A stretch of DNA of 64,000 nucleotides, taken from contig SCFE01000034.1 of NCBI GenBank assembly GCA_004352715.1, positions 1,636,590-1,700,589 on the forward strand. Direction: 5' to 3'. A model generated the notes under the pieces. It was not told the origin of the DNA. It did not search any database and saw only the letters and a program-made list of their open reading frames with translations. Numbering within the stretch: the first letter of the stretch is position 1; every line of letters starts with the position of its first letter. Positions 9,895 through 24,330 of the stretch are shown in pieces. The position numbers and the translations under genes were made by a program. The DNA is from Hofstenia miamia. Its lineage: Eukaryota > Xenacoelomorpha > Acoela.

Positions 9895-11989
9895 TCAATG
9901 CTATATATCATCAAGAAATTTATAGAAATTTGATTGGAAGAAATTCAAGAATTTCCATTGGTAGATTACCTAAAATGAAGATATGCATGGATATCTTGTA
10001 TCCACAAAATGCCTTGGAGGTAATTTTTAAGGATACGCTTCCTTAAAATTGAAATAATGTGCACTACTGCATAAGACACAGAATTTAAACTGGTTCGACC
10101 CGACCCACTGCGAATGGCCACCAAGTCCCGAAACCTACAGAAATTACTTCAGCGCAGAATTCCTAAAATTATTGGTTGTGATTAAATATTTGTTGCAAAC
10201 CACAAGAAATTTATTCCCTGTGTTTATATTTGCTTAAAATTCATTTGCTTCTGTCGTCTATTAGTTAGGAAAATGTAGTTATGCATATCAAGAAAGCGTG
10301 GTAAACATAAAGGCGATTAGGTTAGGCCCCTTTCTTTAGACGGGAAGAGGCAAGTTATGCATTTTAAGTTTTAAAAAGCAAGATCATGAAGATTTCAGAC
10401 GATATATGCATACATCAAGAAAATTTTTTGAGATTATTTTGAAAGTAAAGGCATGATTTTTCTATTTTTAACGACATATTGGTTTCAATACTTATAATAT
10501 TTTAATCTAGTATTTTAGTAGTAAAATTAGTAATGAATATAGTTCCAGTACATCGAATTTAAGTTTTGTGTATTGTATTGGTGATATATTAGAATTTACT
10601 TTTTAACTTTACTACATGTATATACAGACGCTTGAGTGACCAAATTTTATCCACTAACACCAAATACCGGCTGGAATTTTAAATTTCTTGGCCACACTCC
10701 ATTGCACTGCCAAAAAAACTATTCCCATCAGCCACTAGGAGTTTTTGATACAGTATTTAGATTTTACCAAAATATATAGGCCTGCAAAAATCATATCACG
10801 TTATTCGACATTGAATATGTTCTGGCATAGATACTGTACAGCTCTTTAAGTTCTGGAATTTAACTCATTGCAATTTCTACAGCTCAGCTCCCAAAGTATA
10901 CACTATTTCAGCCTCACAAGCCGAGTCTGAGTACGACTTGCTACAGAAAATCGCACTCTTCTAAGATATTATTCAAAGAAGCAGGATTTGATCTAATTTA
11001 GAATTTTTATCTATATCGACAATTTGCATACTTTCTTAATTTTAACCTTCCTAACTTTGATAAAATATCCCTATTGAGTCGCAAACAACAAATTCTGAAG
11101 ACCGGACAAAACCGCACAAAATTCTTAAAAAATAGACCGGTTTACCGCCGATTACAGCCGTTTGAATAAAAGCTTCGCAGGTTCAGTCAGATCAGTAAGA
11201 ATCCTGACTAGTTCGAACTCTGACAAGACATCATATATTATTGCCTGCTATTAGAAAATTTCCCAACAAATATATATTTTGATCAAGTAAAAAACTTTCT
11301 TAATTCAAATTTTTTGTTACTAGACTTACTGGTATATTAACGTATGAAACTGATATGGGACAAGTCAAACTTTTCAGCAACGCTAAAAATCTTAAAAAGT
11401 CTAAGAATGCATTTGAATTATTCAATGAATAACTGTATTCAATCTACTTGAGGAAGTTCACAACTCCACTAAGTTTTTCACTCAGATGCGTATTTTTGAA
11501 CTATTTCTCAAAGATGCCATTTATTAATTTAACTCAATAAAGTCACGTGGATGTGGTCCATATTACTTTTGCTGTATAATGTTTACACAGCTATGATGCT
11601 TCTTTTACTTTACATGTTGGAAGATTATCTTAAAATATCTAGACGCACAGTAGTTAACATTTCAAATTCTCAAGTTTAAATCAAATAATTATATTTATAA
11701 TTACTGTCCTATCACTATTTTAATAAAACTGTCGTTAGCATTTATAAATATTATATGCGATATTTATATCAAATAATCACTGAGAGCATTATTCCTTCTT
11801 CTATGAATATAGAGTTTTTCAACTACCTGCTTCTGCAGTATCACCATAGAAGAGAAGGAATCATGTCTGCATAAATCAGCTAAGTTGATCAATTATTAGA
11901 AAATTTTTATTTTTGGCAACAACAGAACATTCATTATCGGCCGCAAGAAAATTATTGGAATACTGGGTATAGTGAAAATGCTTTTATTA

Positions 11990-12022
<33 letters not shown>

Positions 12023-12594
12023 CATAAGATAATATTGTATAAAGTTTATTGCTGTTGCAAATTCAAGGATTGTATGAACGTGTTGATCATCCAAGGCAAA
12101 TTCACGGTAGAATGCGTCACGAAGCAAGCATTAATTCTGAAAATGATATCCTAGTTTAACAAATATCAAGTGACTTCAACTACTTCATTAAAATGTAAAG
12201 AACATAGTCATAAAGTTAGAGATGCCTTTTGAAATCCATTGTTAAAAGGTTAAAAAGTTTCAAGGAAATGTCAACAAGCAAATGAGAATGTCTGTATTCG
12301 ACTATTCGGTTAGTAAATAATTATTTTTGCATTTCATCTTTATACATGTACAGAAAAATTTTAGAAATTGATTGCTTAATTTGAGTCTTGGATTTTACAT
12401 AGCAGCTTCTAAAATTGCTGGATAGTTCTAGGTAACAAATATTGATGAGACACTTAAAATGTAATTATGCGAAGGAATCCTAAACTTTAAAGTAATGCAT
12501 CATGCGAAATGCTTTTTGATGCAAAACCAACGCTAATAGAGTTGGAAAATCATTAGAATTTTCTATTAATATAGATCTTGAATTATTGCAGCAT
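9895..12594. other. Intergenic stretch, no gene recognised
   Basis: AT-rich. It contains a (TA)n run at about 11993-12020 and a small GC-richer patch near 10085-10130 that might be an old transposon end. I found no conserved frame or RNA gene. Confidence 0.5.
11993..12020. repeat. (TA)n microsatellite
   Basis: About 14 uninterrupted TA units. Confidence 0.9.
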
Positions 12595-12598
12595 TTAA

Positions 12599-14641
12599 CC
12601 CTCGGAAGGCCAATGTCATAGAAAACTTAGATAGGCCAACATGTGATTTTTAAAATCTCACTAAATATCGAAAAGAAATAGTTATAACACAATGAAACAC
12701 AAATTTATTCCAATAAAAAACATATCAATTAAGCTGAATGCTCATATAAAGTAATAACATGGAGGACACATAGAATGATGCACTAGATTACTGATTGCAG
12801 TTCGAACATACAAATCCAACTACTTCCGAGTGCTTTACGCAGACAGGCGTGTCACGCACTTGGCATTTCTTGCTTGTGGGATTGCACGCATGTTCCTTTT
12901 TTCCTGAGGCCCTAAAAAGGGCACATCGTAGCCTTTGGTTCTCAGAAAAGGTGGGAGCATCTGGCCGTTGACCTCCAGCTGCATGCTGAGATCCCACATA
13001 TGCTATATGTTTTCAACCAACTTTCTTTGCAATCGTCTATTCTGCAGCAGCCTCTGTTTCATGGAAAGCTTGAGCAAAAACTTTCTGCGACGATGCTGCA
13101 TCTGTTCAGGTGCTCAATTTGGGTGGCAGAGATTGTAGATAGTGAGTGTTGAGGGCACCAACATTAAACCAATTCTGGAAGTGAACAACAGTCCATCTAC
13201 GAGTAGTAAATCTTGTTGAAACATGTTCGCACATTTGGTCAACAGAATCTACTCCAGCTTTTTTAGGATTGTAATCCAGAATTATCTGCGGTTTCTACTT
13301 TGGATTGCGATCAAGAGGGTCAGCATTGTCGTGGTGCTCCGAAGAAATCATGTGTACAATTTTATTAGTCTTTGCACCATAGCCATAAATAGTTACCTTC
13401 CTTTGTGGACCACCAAATAGGAATTCTGACTCATGAATTGTCAATGGCTGTCGGAGATATGGAGCAATCTCTCTTTTGTTTCTCATCAAAGTGCCAATAT
13501 ATTTCATTCGATTTTCATTTAGCAAATTAAATGTCAGGTTGAAGCTTGAAAAGTAGCGTTCCCCGTGATATTTCTTCCAGATCCCAGGTATGGTTCTACT
13601 AGTTTCAGAACTAGATTTTCAATTTTGATGCTTTCCTCATGTTCCTGAGTGGCATTTGCTCCAGTTGGCTTCTTGATCATGGAATCTCCTTTCAGGAAAA
13701 ATCTTCTATTTCCATCTGCACACCATCTGTACAATTCACTATATTTTCCGGGTTTGAATTGTAGGTACGATGTGGTGACCTACACCTGCTTGACACAAGC
13801 TGCTCATCGACAACCAACTCTTAACTAGGAATATAGTGCACATATAGCAATGAATTGATGTCTTGCCAAATTTCCCTCACTGCAGCAAATGTGTCTGTGG
13901 ACTTTCGGGCTTCTCTTGTGGTTGAATCATCAAATCAAAAACTCGAAGCCATAGATTGAATAAGTTCTTTGCATTGTAAAATGTATTGGATTGCTCGGAC
14001 CACAATTCATCCACAGGGATCTTCACATCATAGCTTGCTCCACGAAAGTAGCATACACCAATGAATGCTTTCAATTGGGTAAGAGTTAGCTGAATATCAC
14101 ATTCTCAATTTAGTCTGCCTTGATTTGAGAATATCGTAGAATTTTTAGAAGAATCTCATCTGTAAACCCATCCCTGAATCGAATAACATTGGCACCATCA
14201 CGTCTCCTTGGTAAGGAGGAGGAGTTCGGAACCATTGGTGGCCATTTTTATCCACCATGCCTTCATTTCCAGCACCATCTTCAACAAAATCAATTTCTTC
14301 ATCACTTTCTTCCTGATTCGGTTCTTCATCAGATGTAGCAACTTCCTCTTCAGCAATGTCATCTACTTGCTCTTAATCAGATGCCACGTCTTTACCAGAA
14401 ATATCGTAAGACTCATAATCAAATATTGCTGCAAGAGTCAGCTCAGCATTCATCCTCGACTGACGAGGGTGCCTTGCAGTCATGACTGTGACTTCTCCAA
14501 CACTGAAAATGACTTAGATCAATGCAACACAATATTATACTAAAAGTCAAAGTGTTATTCACTGATTAGATCACAATGCGCAGAGTTACATTGAAAAAAC
14601 AATAATGTGATTTCTAAAATCACACGTTGGCCTTCGGAGGG
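12599..14641 (-). mobile_element. piggyBac-type DNA transposon
   Basis: The element of about 2.04 kb is bounded by inverted ends CCCTCGGAAGGCCAA (left) and TTGGCCTTCGGAGGG (right), perfect over 15 bp. Each end is directly flanked by TTAA (12595-12598 and 14642-14645), the diagnostic piggyBac target site. Subterminal GTGATTT/AAATCAC motifs occur near both ends. The interior on the minus strand encodes a decayed piggyBac transposase. Confidence 0.92.
12788..14480 (-). pseudogene. Decayed piggyBac transposase
   Basis: Read on the minus strand, an acidic N-terminal region (EEEVATSDEEPNQEESDEE, near 14360) leads into GHQWFRTPPP, the start of the piggyBac core. Further on come LWSEQSNTFYNAKNLF (near 14010) and VDEQLV (near 13800), which matches the conserved DEQL catalytic region. 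Next is IHESEFLFGGPQRKVTIYGY (near 13420). The C-terminal Cys-rich zinc-finger-like domain, with repeated Cys pairs ending CSNCNQ, closes at 12788. Many in-frame stops and frameshifts separate these blocks, so no functional transposase is made. Such an enzyme would cut and paste the element at TTAA. Confidence 0.88.
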
Positions 14642-14645
14642 TTAA

Positions 14646-17600
14646 AAAGATAGCTCAGAAAATATGACTTGACTTTGAATCACGTCTTATATTGATCAAT
14701 TATTTGTTTACTTATACATCTTGACAGTAAAATACATGTATGATAACTTTTGAATCTGTAGAACCAGTATCTTGCTAAGAATAAGATATATATATGATCT
14801 CCTAGTTTTCTAAGGTTCTTGTAAATTAATTTTTGTTAAGAAAAAAGAATTTTTACTGCAATATTTGCAGTCGTTCTATGATAATATTATTAAGTATTTC
14901 AGCTGTGCTAACATTTTTCATATATTTTAGAGAGGCTTAATATTGGAATGTAACTAGAAATACACCAAGCCTCTGTAGAAAATCCTTGTCAATTACACAT
15001 TTTTAATTATCCGAATTAAAACCTAAATTTTAAACTAAATATACAACGATCAAGAGTGACCTGCAAACATTGAAAATCATCACGTATTCTACAACCCTGC
15101 ATTGGTTCAAATGTTACGTTTTATTGTTTTTACAAAGATTTCAATATATAGTGACGTTTATGTGGGAGCCATGGAAACGTCAACTGTTTTGTTTAATATT
15201 GGCATAGGGATAGGATGAGAAGATAAAACAGTCTCGTGGCATAGAGGTTTAAATTTCACAGTTCGAAAATGGTCTGAAATATTTCAGTAAATAGAAAAAT
15301 ATTCATAATAAGTGCATACAGTTAAAGTCGCCATTTATTCCTATAATAATTACGAAAATATAAATATTATATAATAAATATGAAACAAATATATGTTGTC
15401 CAAGACCTCTAAACAACAGAAGGCAATTGTGTCACAGAAAGTTTTTTCAAAAAATAGAAATAAAGCTTATTATGAGGAATTCTAATTAAAGTAAGAGCCA
15501 TCCATTTGGAATTTGAAGCAATTTTAGACCCCAAAATTACAAAATGACAATGAAAAAGAATTTAAAATAAATGTAGATGTATCATGTAAGAATATTTAAT
15601 TGAGAAACATTTTTTAAGTTTTCCGTAATGTACTAAAAATGATGACAAATAAATCTTGTTCATAATCATAAACATACAATGATAAATACATTTAGAAAAA
15701 AGATGAAGCGTCCTGTAGTAACTAGATGTATTATTTTTTGACTTAGAAATAGTATACTTCCTAATAACCGATAGAGTTATTCAATTGCCATGTGATGTCA
15801 TTCGCATGCAAAGGAAATTGCATCACACTTTGTATAAGCTTAATTATAGTTTTATCTAGAATTATTCATAAATCAATAAATAATTTAGTCTTTGATGCAG
15901 CAAAGCAGCGACATCGAAAACAGAATTTCCTAAACAGTTATTGTTAATATTACAAACAAATATAGTAATCAATTTCTGTCTCACAAAATTTACAAACAAA
16001 CGCACTGGAAGAAGCTCCATATATTTAAATATTTTTACAGTATAGACCAAAGATATTTGTGACTTGGCTTACACACACATAGTAATTAATCAAGAAGATT
16101 TTCAACAAATTCCAAATTGATGATCTCTAAACATTTTTGTTTTCATAGTTAGAGAATAAGATCTCCTCAACTCATTAAATAATGGCCATATTTAAAATCC
16201 AAAAACGTAACGAATTCCGACTTTGTGCACGGCTTGTCTGGAAGGGACACATGCAAATAGTCTAATAGTCTTCAAAGCACAAAATATTGCACTGTAGTTG
16301 CTGTTCCCAGTGCTTTAGACCGCCGCATTATCTGAAAATTTATTACAAAAATAGGACTCCTCATTGAAAAAAAATCTTGTTTGCATGTAATTTAGGCATA
16401 AGATCATGATTGCCATATATATTCATCATTGAATGGGCGAGCCCTTCCCCATAGATGTGTTCTTGTAAAAACTTTTAATATTTCCTTACAGGCCTGGATA
16501 AAATTGTTTAAAATGCGGACAAATGCGTTCATTGCGTAATAGTAACACTAGTGTAAATACGGTTAAGCATTGCTAACTGAAATTAACAATTTGAAAAGTT
16601 CTGCAAATTAAAAAGTATGGCCAATTCTCAAAGTATTCAAGAATTTCATTGCTATTAGACGATGAACTTTTTTACAAAAGCTTGACAAAAATTCTTGTCC
16701 ATATTTTTCTATTATTTATTAATATGAAAATAACAGAGGGGAGATCGAGGGTGCATGCAGAGAGTACTTGGAGAAAAAGTAGTTATCCAGAATCAACTAG
16801 AAAAGAATAAAACTTATGTAGGGGGATGATTAATTAAGAAGATAGAATAACGATTTCCTTTGGTTATCCACATGTACAATTTTAAACTCGTGATACTAAT
16901 AAGCCACTTTTACCTACTAATTATCTATATATTTGAGGTAGATAAATTAATTTTCATTATATTTGAGATAGAAAACAATAAATTGATTAATCATCTTTTA
17001 AGGATAAGATCCTCTCCTTGGACAGTGTACCCCAATGACGAAGAAGATAGAATTTTCTCAGGAGGCCATTGTGCTGTTGTGCCTAAATAGAGAGTAATTA
17101 ATTAATCTAGGAACTTCTGAGACGGTTGCATTACACATTTCTTATGTAACTTCTTAGTTGTAAGCAGATCAAGTAGTGGTCCTGTCCAGTACAGTTGCAC
17201 TTGTCTTGATTTATGTAACTATAATTTTATTGTATTTTTAAAACGAATCTTTTCAACGTAAATCAACTTAATTATAATTCTTATGAAATAGATTGATAAG
17301 ATGAAAAAATACGATAATATAAATTATTTAAGATTGATGTATGTTTGAAATACTGAATTAATGTTTGAGTTAAGATGGAAATAACGTTGAAGTATTCGCA
17401 TGCTCTCCATTGATAAAGAGAGGTGAGAGGGAGGTGGCTATTCTTTCATCTGCATTCTTGAGGGATTCTAGGATGAAAAATTGAGCATAGTTTTTAATAT
17501 TTAATATGTGCTAATGCATGTAAACCTTTACTGTATCAACGTTATAGAAGTTCTCACCAATATCAGATGCTGAGAGATCGTCATCTATTTAAGCATTCTA

Positions 17601-19639
17601 ACTAACATCGCCACTTTAAAGACTTCATTAATTCGTATCAGCCATAAGACTAATTTTTTGGACTTGTTTTCATCAGATATTTTTCCTCATGTCGCAAAGT
17701 ATTTCTAAGTTCTATGTGTGTTTCCGTTCGAAAAGCTTTCGTATATGGTCTTAAGTTATTTTAGTTTATGCCTTTGAATAGTATCGAAGATGCACAAATT
17801 TAATAAAATGGACATGTATTGATTGAGCTATGGGCAATTGAATTTCCACGTTTACAAACAATCAGTGTAGCCTACTTAGGATTAAAAGTCCAAACCACCA
17901 TGTTTGGAAGTGGAAGGCTTAATAGTTATTTACTACACTTAGCCTAGGTACTAATTTTGTAGTTTAAAAAACTAACAATCAATGTTAACAGATGTTACCA
18001 TAAGCTTAGTATTTTGATAAATTATCTATCTTTATAAAAGTTTGCTGTTCGCAATTTATGTGTACTAACCAGCTTCATACTGAACCTGGACAATATATAT
18101 AAGTTTAGCAGTGCTATTGATTTGGATTTAGTGAATTTCAAAATTTAATACACATACCTAGTCTCCTAGCGTCCTATATCATTACTGAATATGGGTTATA
18201 AAATCTTAACACATTTATTAACACTAGAATTGTTGCAAATTCGATGCCCCTAAATGTCTGAAGTGATCAGAATTGACCATTTTCAGAAAAACTTTGCAAA
18301 ATGATAAAAAAGTATCAAAGAACAAAATAAGGTTTTAATTTCCATTTAAATAGTCACTACAAATGCATATGGACATTTTTCACACGTGAAATTCCCCGTT
18401 TCCACATTTTCACCTTTTGCAAACGCAACAAGTTATAGTAGCAATGACTTGTTCAACATATGCCACTTTTCTTTAATTTGGTGTAAATTCCATGTTCCCT
18501 TAGAAATACCGACCTCATTTATAGGATTGCAAAGAGATGCATTTTCTTTGACATATGTCTGTCAAAGTTGAAATATAATCTCTTTTTCCAAAACATGTGT
18601 AACGTTGTTTTTTCATTGAGTCCCCTGGAATTAAAAGATGGAATATCAATCATATATCAGCCGTAGTGGGTCATTTGATCCACAAACAAGCTGTTTTCTT
18701 CTTCAACATAAAAGCCTAGAACTTATAACTCTGGAGAATTAGAAATCCTTTGAGTACTAAATTCTTGTCTATTTTTCTGCATTGTACCAATAACTGCTAC
18801 TTATTAATATTATTATTTAGGAATAATCTTGAACTTATTTTGGATCATTTAATCAATGAAGAAACACTCTCCAAAGTCCTTATGTCAAAAGAAGGGTACA
18901 TTAAATTTGAAAATATTCTCATAAGTTTGCATAAATTGACTTTCACCTCTCCCAAACTCCTATCACAAATGTTTCTTTTGTCAAAAATTTTTTGTAAAAC
19001 ATCCCCAGAAATGTTTTCTTTCCATTTCCAGGCACCCATATTCGGAATTATTATCTGCAAATATATCTGCGGCAAATCCTGCTGCAGCTGCATGAATAGG
19101 TCAGACTTAGGCTGCGCCTAGGATTTCGTAGTCAGAATCGTGTTGGGTTGGGCCATGTCCGTGACCACTTTTTCTAACGTAATTTTAGGATTAGAAAAAT
19201 TGGACATGGCCCTTTTTCTCAAAAAATATTAATTAGCTTAGCTTGAACCATACTTAGACTGTAGGATAAAAGTAAACCAAGGTGCCTTTACAAAGCTAAG
19301 CCAAACATTTTACAAGGGCTGCGATCTTGAGACCCCATTAGTATTAAATTGTCAATTTTTTCGAATGGATTTGCCAACTTTTTCAAGACTAATATTTGAA
19401 ATTTTTAAAATTATTAATGGTTAGGCATGTGATCTCTCTATGTTGAATATCCCTTTTCTATGTTCAATGTATATATATTAACATCATAATTTTCAAAAAT
19501 CAAGAAATAAGTTTTTGAAAATGTTTATATTTAGTTGAATTCAAAAGTAAACCATGTTCAGCAGGTTTTTGATCGAAAATTCAATGACTAACACTATAAT
19601 TTTAGGTCAATATTGGACTCTGCTTTTTGTATTATGATT
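14646..19639. other. Long stretch without a supported gene
   Basis: AT-rich throughout. Short open frames occur (for example near 16.9, 18.5 and 18.9 kb), but none has recognisable motifs, codon bias or paired splice signals that I could support. Confidence 0.45.
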
Positions 19640-19647
19640 GTTTTTGG

Positions 19648-19866
19648 TAGGTGCGCAGGGAATAATTCCGTCCTGAGTAACCAAAAGCGGGGTGGAGCCC
19701 CTCAAATTCTTTGCATATATTAATGAATTCGACGCTAAGAAATGCATTTCACCATCTTAATTTGGAATTTTTGATATTTTTTATCGAAAATTTTTTTTGT
19801 TTAACCAATCAAAGGCAACTTTGAAAATCTGACTGAGGTACATTCCAAACCTTGCGTACGCCACTA
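19648..19866. mobile_element. Probable hAT-like MITE (about 219 bp)
   Basis: The left end TAGGTGCGCAGGG and the complement of the right end, TAGTGGCGTACGCAAGG, form imperfect inverted termini. The 8-bp flanks GTTTTTGG (19640-19647) and GTTATAGG (19867-19874) agree at 6 of 8 positions, like an aged hAT target duplication. A second transposon-like end (GGGTGCGCCTCTG) lies 90 bp to the right without a partner. No ORF. Confidence 0.45.
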
Positions 19867-19874
19867 GTTATAGG

Positions 19875-21757
19875 CAAACATTTCATGTGGAATGGAAGTA
19901 CCTCTGCTCTGTTGAGGAGGGACGTTTCCCCAGTTCCCCCTCTGGGTGCGCCTCTGATTGGATGATAATTAATGTTTGCAATAGAAAACACCTGCAAATG
20001 CAGATAGTGTCAATAATAAATATCGACATGATGTGGTTTCTGATTAATGACTCTTTGAAGCAATCACTTCTTCACATACTATCTCATAATGCATCTGAAT
20101 ATATTGAGATTATTTATAGATTAAGATAATTTTTTCCATTTTCACAGGGTAATATTACAGAGTTTTACACTTTTGAATTGTTTACTTCTTTTAGCCTATT
20201 AAATTTGCCTATGAGCCAACTATTGTGTTTTAAGTCCTTTTCTAAAAATTTTCTGCAATTTTAAAAAAATTAATTATACTGTCTTACTCATATAAATATT
20301 TCAAAACGTATGCAAATAATGCGTTTTTATTTTAGAAATGGCATGTTGTATAGGCTACTAAATAGTAAGTCATGCCATTCCACACGTAGTTTTCATCCAT
20401 GTTTTTGTTGATTAATGAATTTTGATATTCTAAAATATTGCCATACACCCCTATGATTGGATTCATGTAAACTCCCCATTGAAACAGCTTTTTTATTAGA
20501 TTAACTTCTATAATTTTATGAAGCTATATTGGGAATTTCACGACTTAAACACAGCTTTAAATTTTGCGTTGTCAATAAACGAGGACTGAAGTGAAGTTTT
20601 TGAATACAAAATATAATTACAAATCCATTGTTCATTTACCTTTGGTTTAGAATTTTATCCAATCAGCATGTTGAAGCACTAAAGTCTCCCAAAGTGTTCG
20701 CTGATAGACATAAAGTAACACTGACAAATTTATTTCAAAATTGATTAATGAATAATGCTCTAGAAGTGAGTTTTTAAAATGGTGATAATTGATGCATGAC
20801 TTACATTCCATTTTCATGCTCTAGCTGGGTGACATGTTTAACTAATAGCCCAAGATATTATTAATATCTAGTTTTCTCAAAAGAAAGGATGATATACTCT
20901 AAAATTATCATTGACATTTTTATATCATAATTACAACTTTATAAAGAATAACAAAGGAAAATATTCAAATCAGTAAAGAACTTTTGCATGTACTTAGTGT
21001 ATGTGGGGCAAATACATATTAAATACGCAGCACGTTTATTTGTAAGTTGTAATTGCAATCAGAAAACATTTGATTAAATTTTGTGCAAATAACTAATAGA
21101 TATGTTATAAGCTAAACATGCAGGGCTGTACTCCTACATGATTAACAACAGGGTCTAATTTTCAGCAATGTATTTTTATACTATCTTTTGGCTAAATCTT
21201 ATTTCTCAACAAGTAAATTTCATCACCGCTCACCTGAAAAATTACTTTAACTTTAACAAAGGGGGCGGCTGAGCCCCCACGAGCACCTTCTCGGTTAATT
21301 GCTGTTAACATGTAATGTAGCATTTTTACCATGACATTTCGTTTGTTCTATATAGAATTGACAAGTTTAATAGTCGGAATGCCTTCTGCGCCAGCATTCA
21401 AATTAAATGAAAAAAATGGATTTTATGACGACGATATAAGTATTGCTTAGAAAAACATTTTAATTTGTGATCGCCATAAAGTTGGTCCTGCATATATCTT
21501 ATGAAGTGTTAAGTAGAAAACATATATTGAATAGAAAAAAAATTATTAAGGAGATAAATGTGCAGTTTGGTCTTGTCTAAAGTGTGAATACATATATTAA
21601 TAAAAATTTTAAAAAAATTTTATGCTAGGGACCCTCAATATCAAAAAATCAAATTTTTGCCGATAGCCCAAAGCCTAATGCTCTGGGTACATTCATTGAA
21701 ATTTTACAAAATCGTAAAGCATTTGAGCACATGAGTGAAATTTTAAATTTTGAAAAA
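19875..21757. other. Stretch without a supported gene
   Basis: AT-rich, with a small GC-rich patch near 21260-21290 (GGGGGCGGCTGAGCCCCC, a short hairpin) that may be a transposon relic. No gene seen. Confidence 0.45.
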
Positions 21758-22262
21758 AATGAAACATTATGGCACCAAATTTTACAAATTTTCCATATTC
21801 ACGCCACTAGAAATGACATCATTGTTCAACTGCTTTGACTACCTTAACACAGATTCCAAATGACGACATTTGATTTTTTGAATAAAAATCAAATGCTTTA
21901 GTCATTTACCTTTATTAAATTTTGAACAACAATGAGACAATTATGGCACCAAGTTTTTCAAATTTTCCATATTCACGCCACTAGAAATGACATCATTGTT
22001 CAACTGCTTTGACTACCTTAAATTCCAAATGACGACATTTGATTTTTTGAATAAAAATCAAATGCTTCATTCATTTACTTTTATTAAATTTTGAACAACA
22101 ATGAGACAATTATGGCACCAAGTTTTTCAAATTTTCCATATTCACGCCACTAGAAATGACATCATTGTTCAACTGCTTTGACTACCTTAACACAGATTCC
22201 AAATGACGACATTTGATTTTTTGAATAAAAATCAAATGCTTTAGTCATTTACGTTTATTAAA
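21758..22262. repeat. Three-unit tandem repeat, about 170 bp per unit
   Basis: The anchor CCATATTCACGCCACTAG begins at 21793, 21967 and 22136, giving periods of 174 and 169 bp. The 5-bp difference is a CACAG deletion in the middle unit. Each unit includes a hairpin, ATTTGATTTTT...AAAAATCAAAT, with a 4-6 nt loop. The units are nearly identical, so the array is recent or homogenised. Confidence 0.88.
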
Positions 22263-24330
22263 TTATGAATTTGGCAAATAATGAATTATTTTTCATTACT
22301 GCCAATAATGATTCAAAATTCAGTGATAATGCATTAATTTGAAGAAATTATGTAATGGCAAAAATCCATTGCGTCATTCACATATGCAATTTGTGTATAT
22401 CCTATACAATGACAGAACTCTGGTGATCCATACATTTGAAATGACAGTTTTTCAAATTGATTACAATTAAGTTTGTGAAATAACTATCAAAAATATGTTG
22501 AGGAAAGAAGAATAATTCAAAAATGGAATTATGCAAAAATGGATTGTTTTTATGATGAAATAGACAGGTGTTAAAAATGAAATAATTTTAATAAATTCAA
22601 ATTTGACATATATAATAAGTTCTAGGGAAATGATATTATCACAGAGAAGTCTAAAATTTGATGAATATTTCACAAAACTATAGTTAACACTATGCCTTAT
22701 AAATATAATTAGCTTGAATATTCCATCTACATGTAATTTCAAATTTCGGTTTGGGGTCACTGGTGACCCTATTGTCGGTGAGGGTAATATGTTTGTCAAG
22801 TTTCAAGCTCGAATATTTCAACTACGGACTATCCCATGAAGGAAGAAACTTCACCGAACCGAACGGAATCGGGCCCTAGGACGCAGATGTCAACAAACAT
22901 TGCATTTCATTTACCTTTTACTTACCGCAATATGAACTGAAATTTTGTGTACAAGTATTTAATGTTTTCTGAACGTTGAATGGGAACGATGGTAATGTAG
23001 GGATCAAATTTCAAATTTTTGATAATCTTTTTTGGATGTTTTCAGGCATAAAAATTCTATTGCTTTTCAACAGATTTTGCAAATGTTTCCATTGCTAACA
23101 ACACTAGTAACTTCATTAAATTATTCTATTAATGGTTTAACATATTAAATCAAAAACATTTTCAATTCCTAATGATTGGATTTGACTATATAATTCGATT
23201 GAATGATTAAGAAAATACACGTTCTATATCAAGTTGTTAAATGGGTCGAAACATGGTAGCAGCAAAATGAAGATTGATTTTCAAAACCGACTCTAAATTT
23301 CATTTTATATGCGGCGCAATATTTATTCCTAAAAAATTATTAAGCTGTTATCTTTTCTAGAAAACGATTTCAATATTGTTGAAGTCAGGAATAGCTCGGA
23401 AAGCAATGCAGTCATAGTAGCAATTAATTTATATCAAGAAGACGAATTAAGGCATGAAGAATTACAAATTCTAAATTATCTTGCTGGATGTCTTCAAAAA
23501 AGTTAGCTACTATTAAATCCCAAACACGTGTTGATATTCGACAACAGTTTGATTCAATAGAAGAAATCTTTTTAAAACATTTGAATGATGTTAATAGAGG
23601 ATATCTCAATATTCCTCATTTAGATTCTTTTTAAATACTAAAGAACGTATTTGAAATATTAGTACTTTCATCAAATTTTTGTAATGTTTGAAGTTCATTA
23701 GTTATGAGCCTTCTTAAATATCTAGATGTTAAAAATGTTTCATGAGATTCGCACCTACATCGGTCTTTAAAGACAATGTTTTCGTTTTGTGTCAACTTTT
23801 GTTAACAATTGATTTTGACAATGATAGTAGTAATGAGCAACTCACAGCAATAATGAAACGCAAAATATTGCTGCTCGACAAACTAATGTTTACAAAAATG
23901 TAATTTAAAAATGCTTATTTTGTTTATGTAGTTAAATTTTAAGTTTAAGGAAATAAATTGCAGAAAATTGTCTGGGTATTTCATGGTAATTAACAAATAT
24001 CAAATTTGTAATGAAAAGTTTAATGTAAAATCACTATTATCATTAATACATTGACAATGTGGTAGCCTAAATTATGTGAAGATTTACAGCTAACAGTAAC
24101 TGCGATTTGCAAGAAATAGTGAAAAATAGTACATAATTGCAAATTTAAAATAAATATTGTTTATACGCAGTTCGCCTCCCACTCAGAGGCTTTGTCCACA
24201 ATCAAGTAGGCTACCATGTATTTAGTAGGTCATGTTTACATTATATCAGCTGGATTGTTATATGGATCAGTCATCTGGTATTCTGATATTAGTGATGTTT
24301 GCAAGCTCTAGCGTTTTCAAAATAATGGCA
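22263..24330. other. Stretch without a supported gene
   Basis: AT-rich and without recognisable coding, RNA or repeat features apart from chance short frames. Confidence 0.45.

Noticed and set aside
14208-14543. Plus-strand hydrophobic frame of 111 codons
   Set aside because: Antisense of the acidic N-terminus of the piggyBac transposase.
18845-19121. Opposite-strand open frames near 18.8-19.1 kb
   Set aside because: No recognisable domain, and equal length on both strands; treated as chance.
22467-22799. Minus-strand frame of 110 codons
   Set aside because: Ile/Phe-rich composition expected from AT-rich DNA, with no motif.
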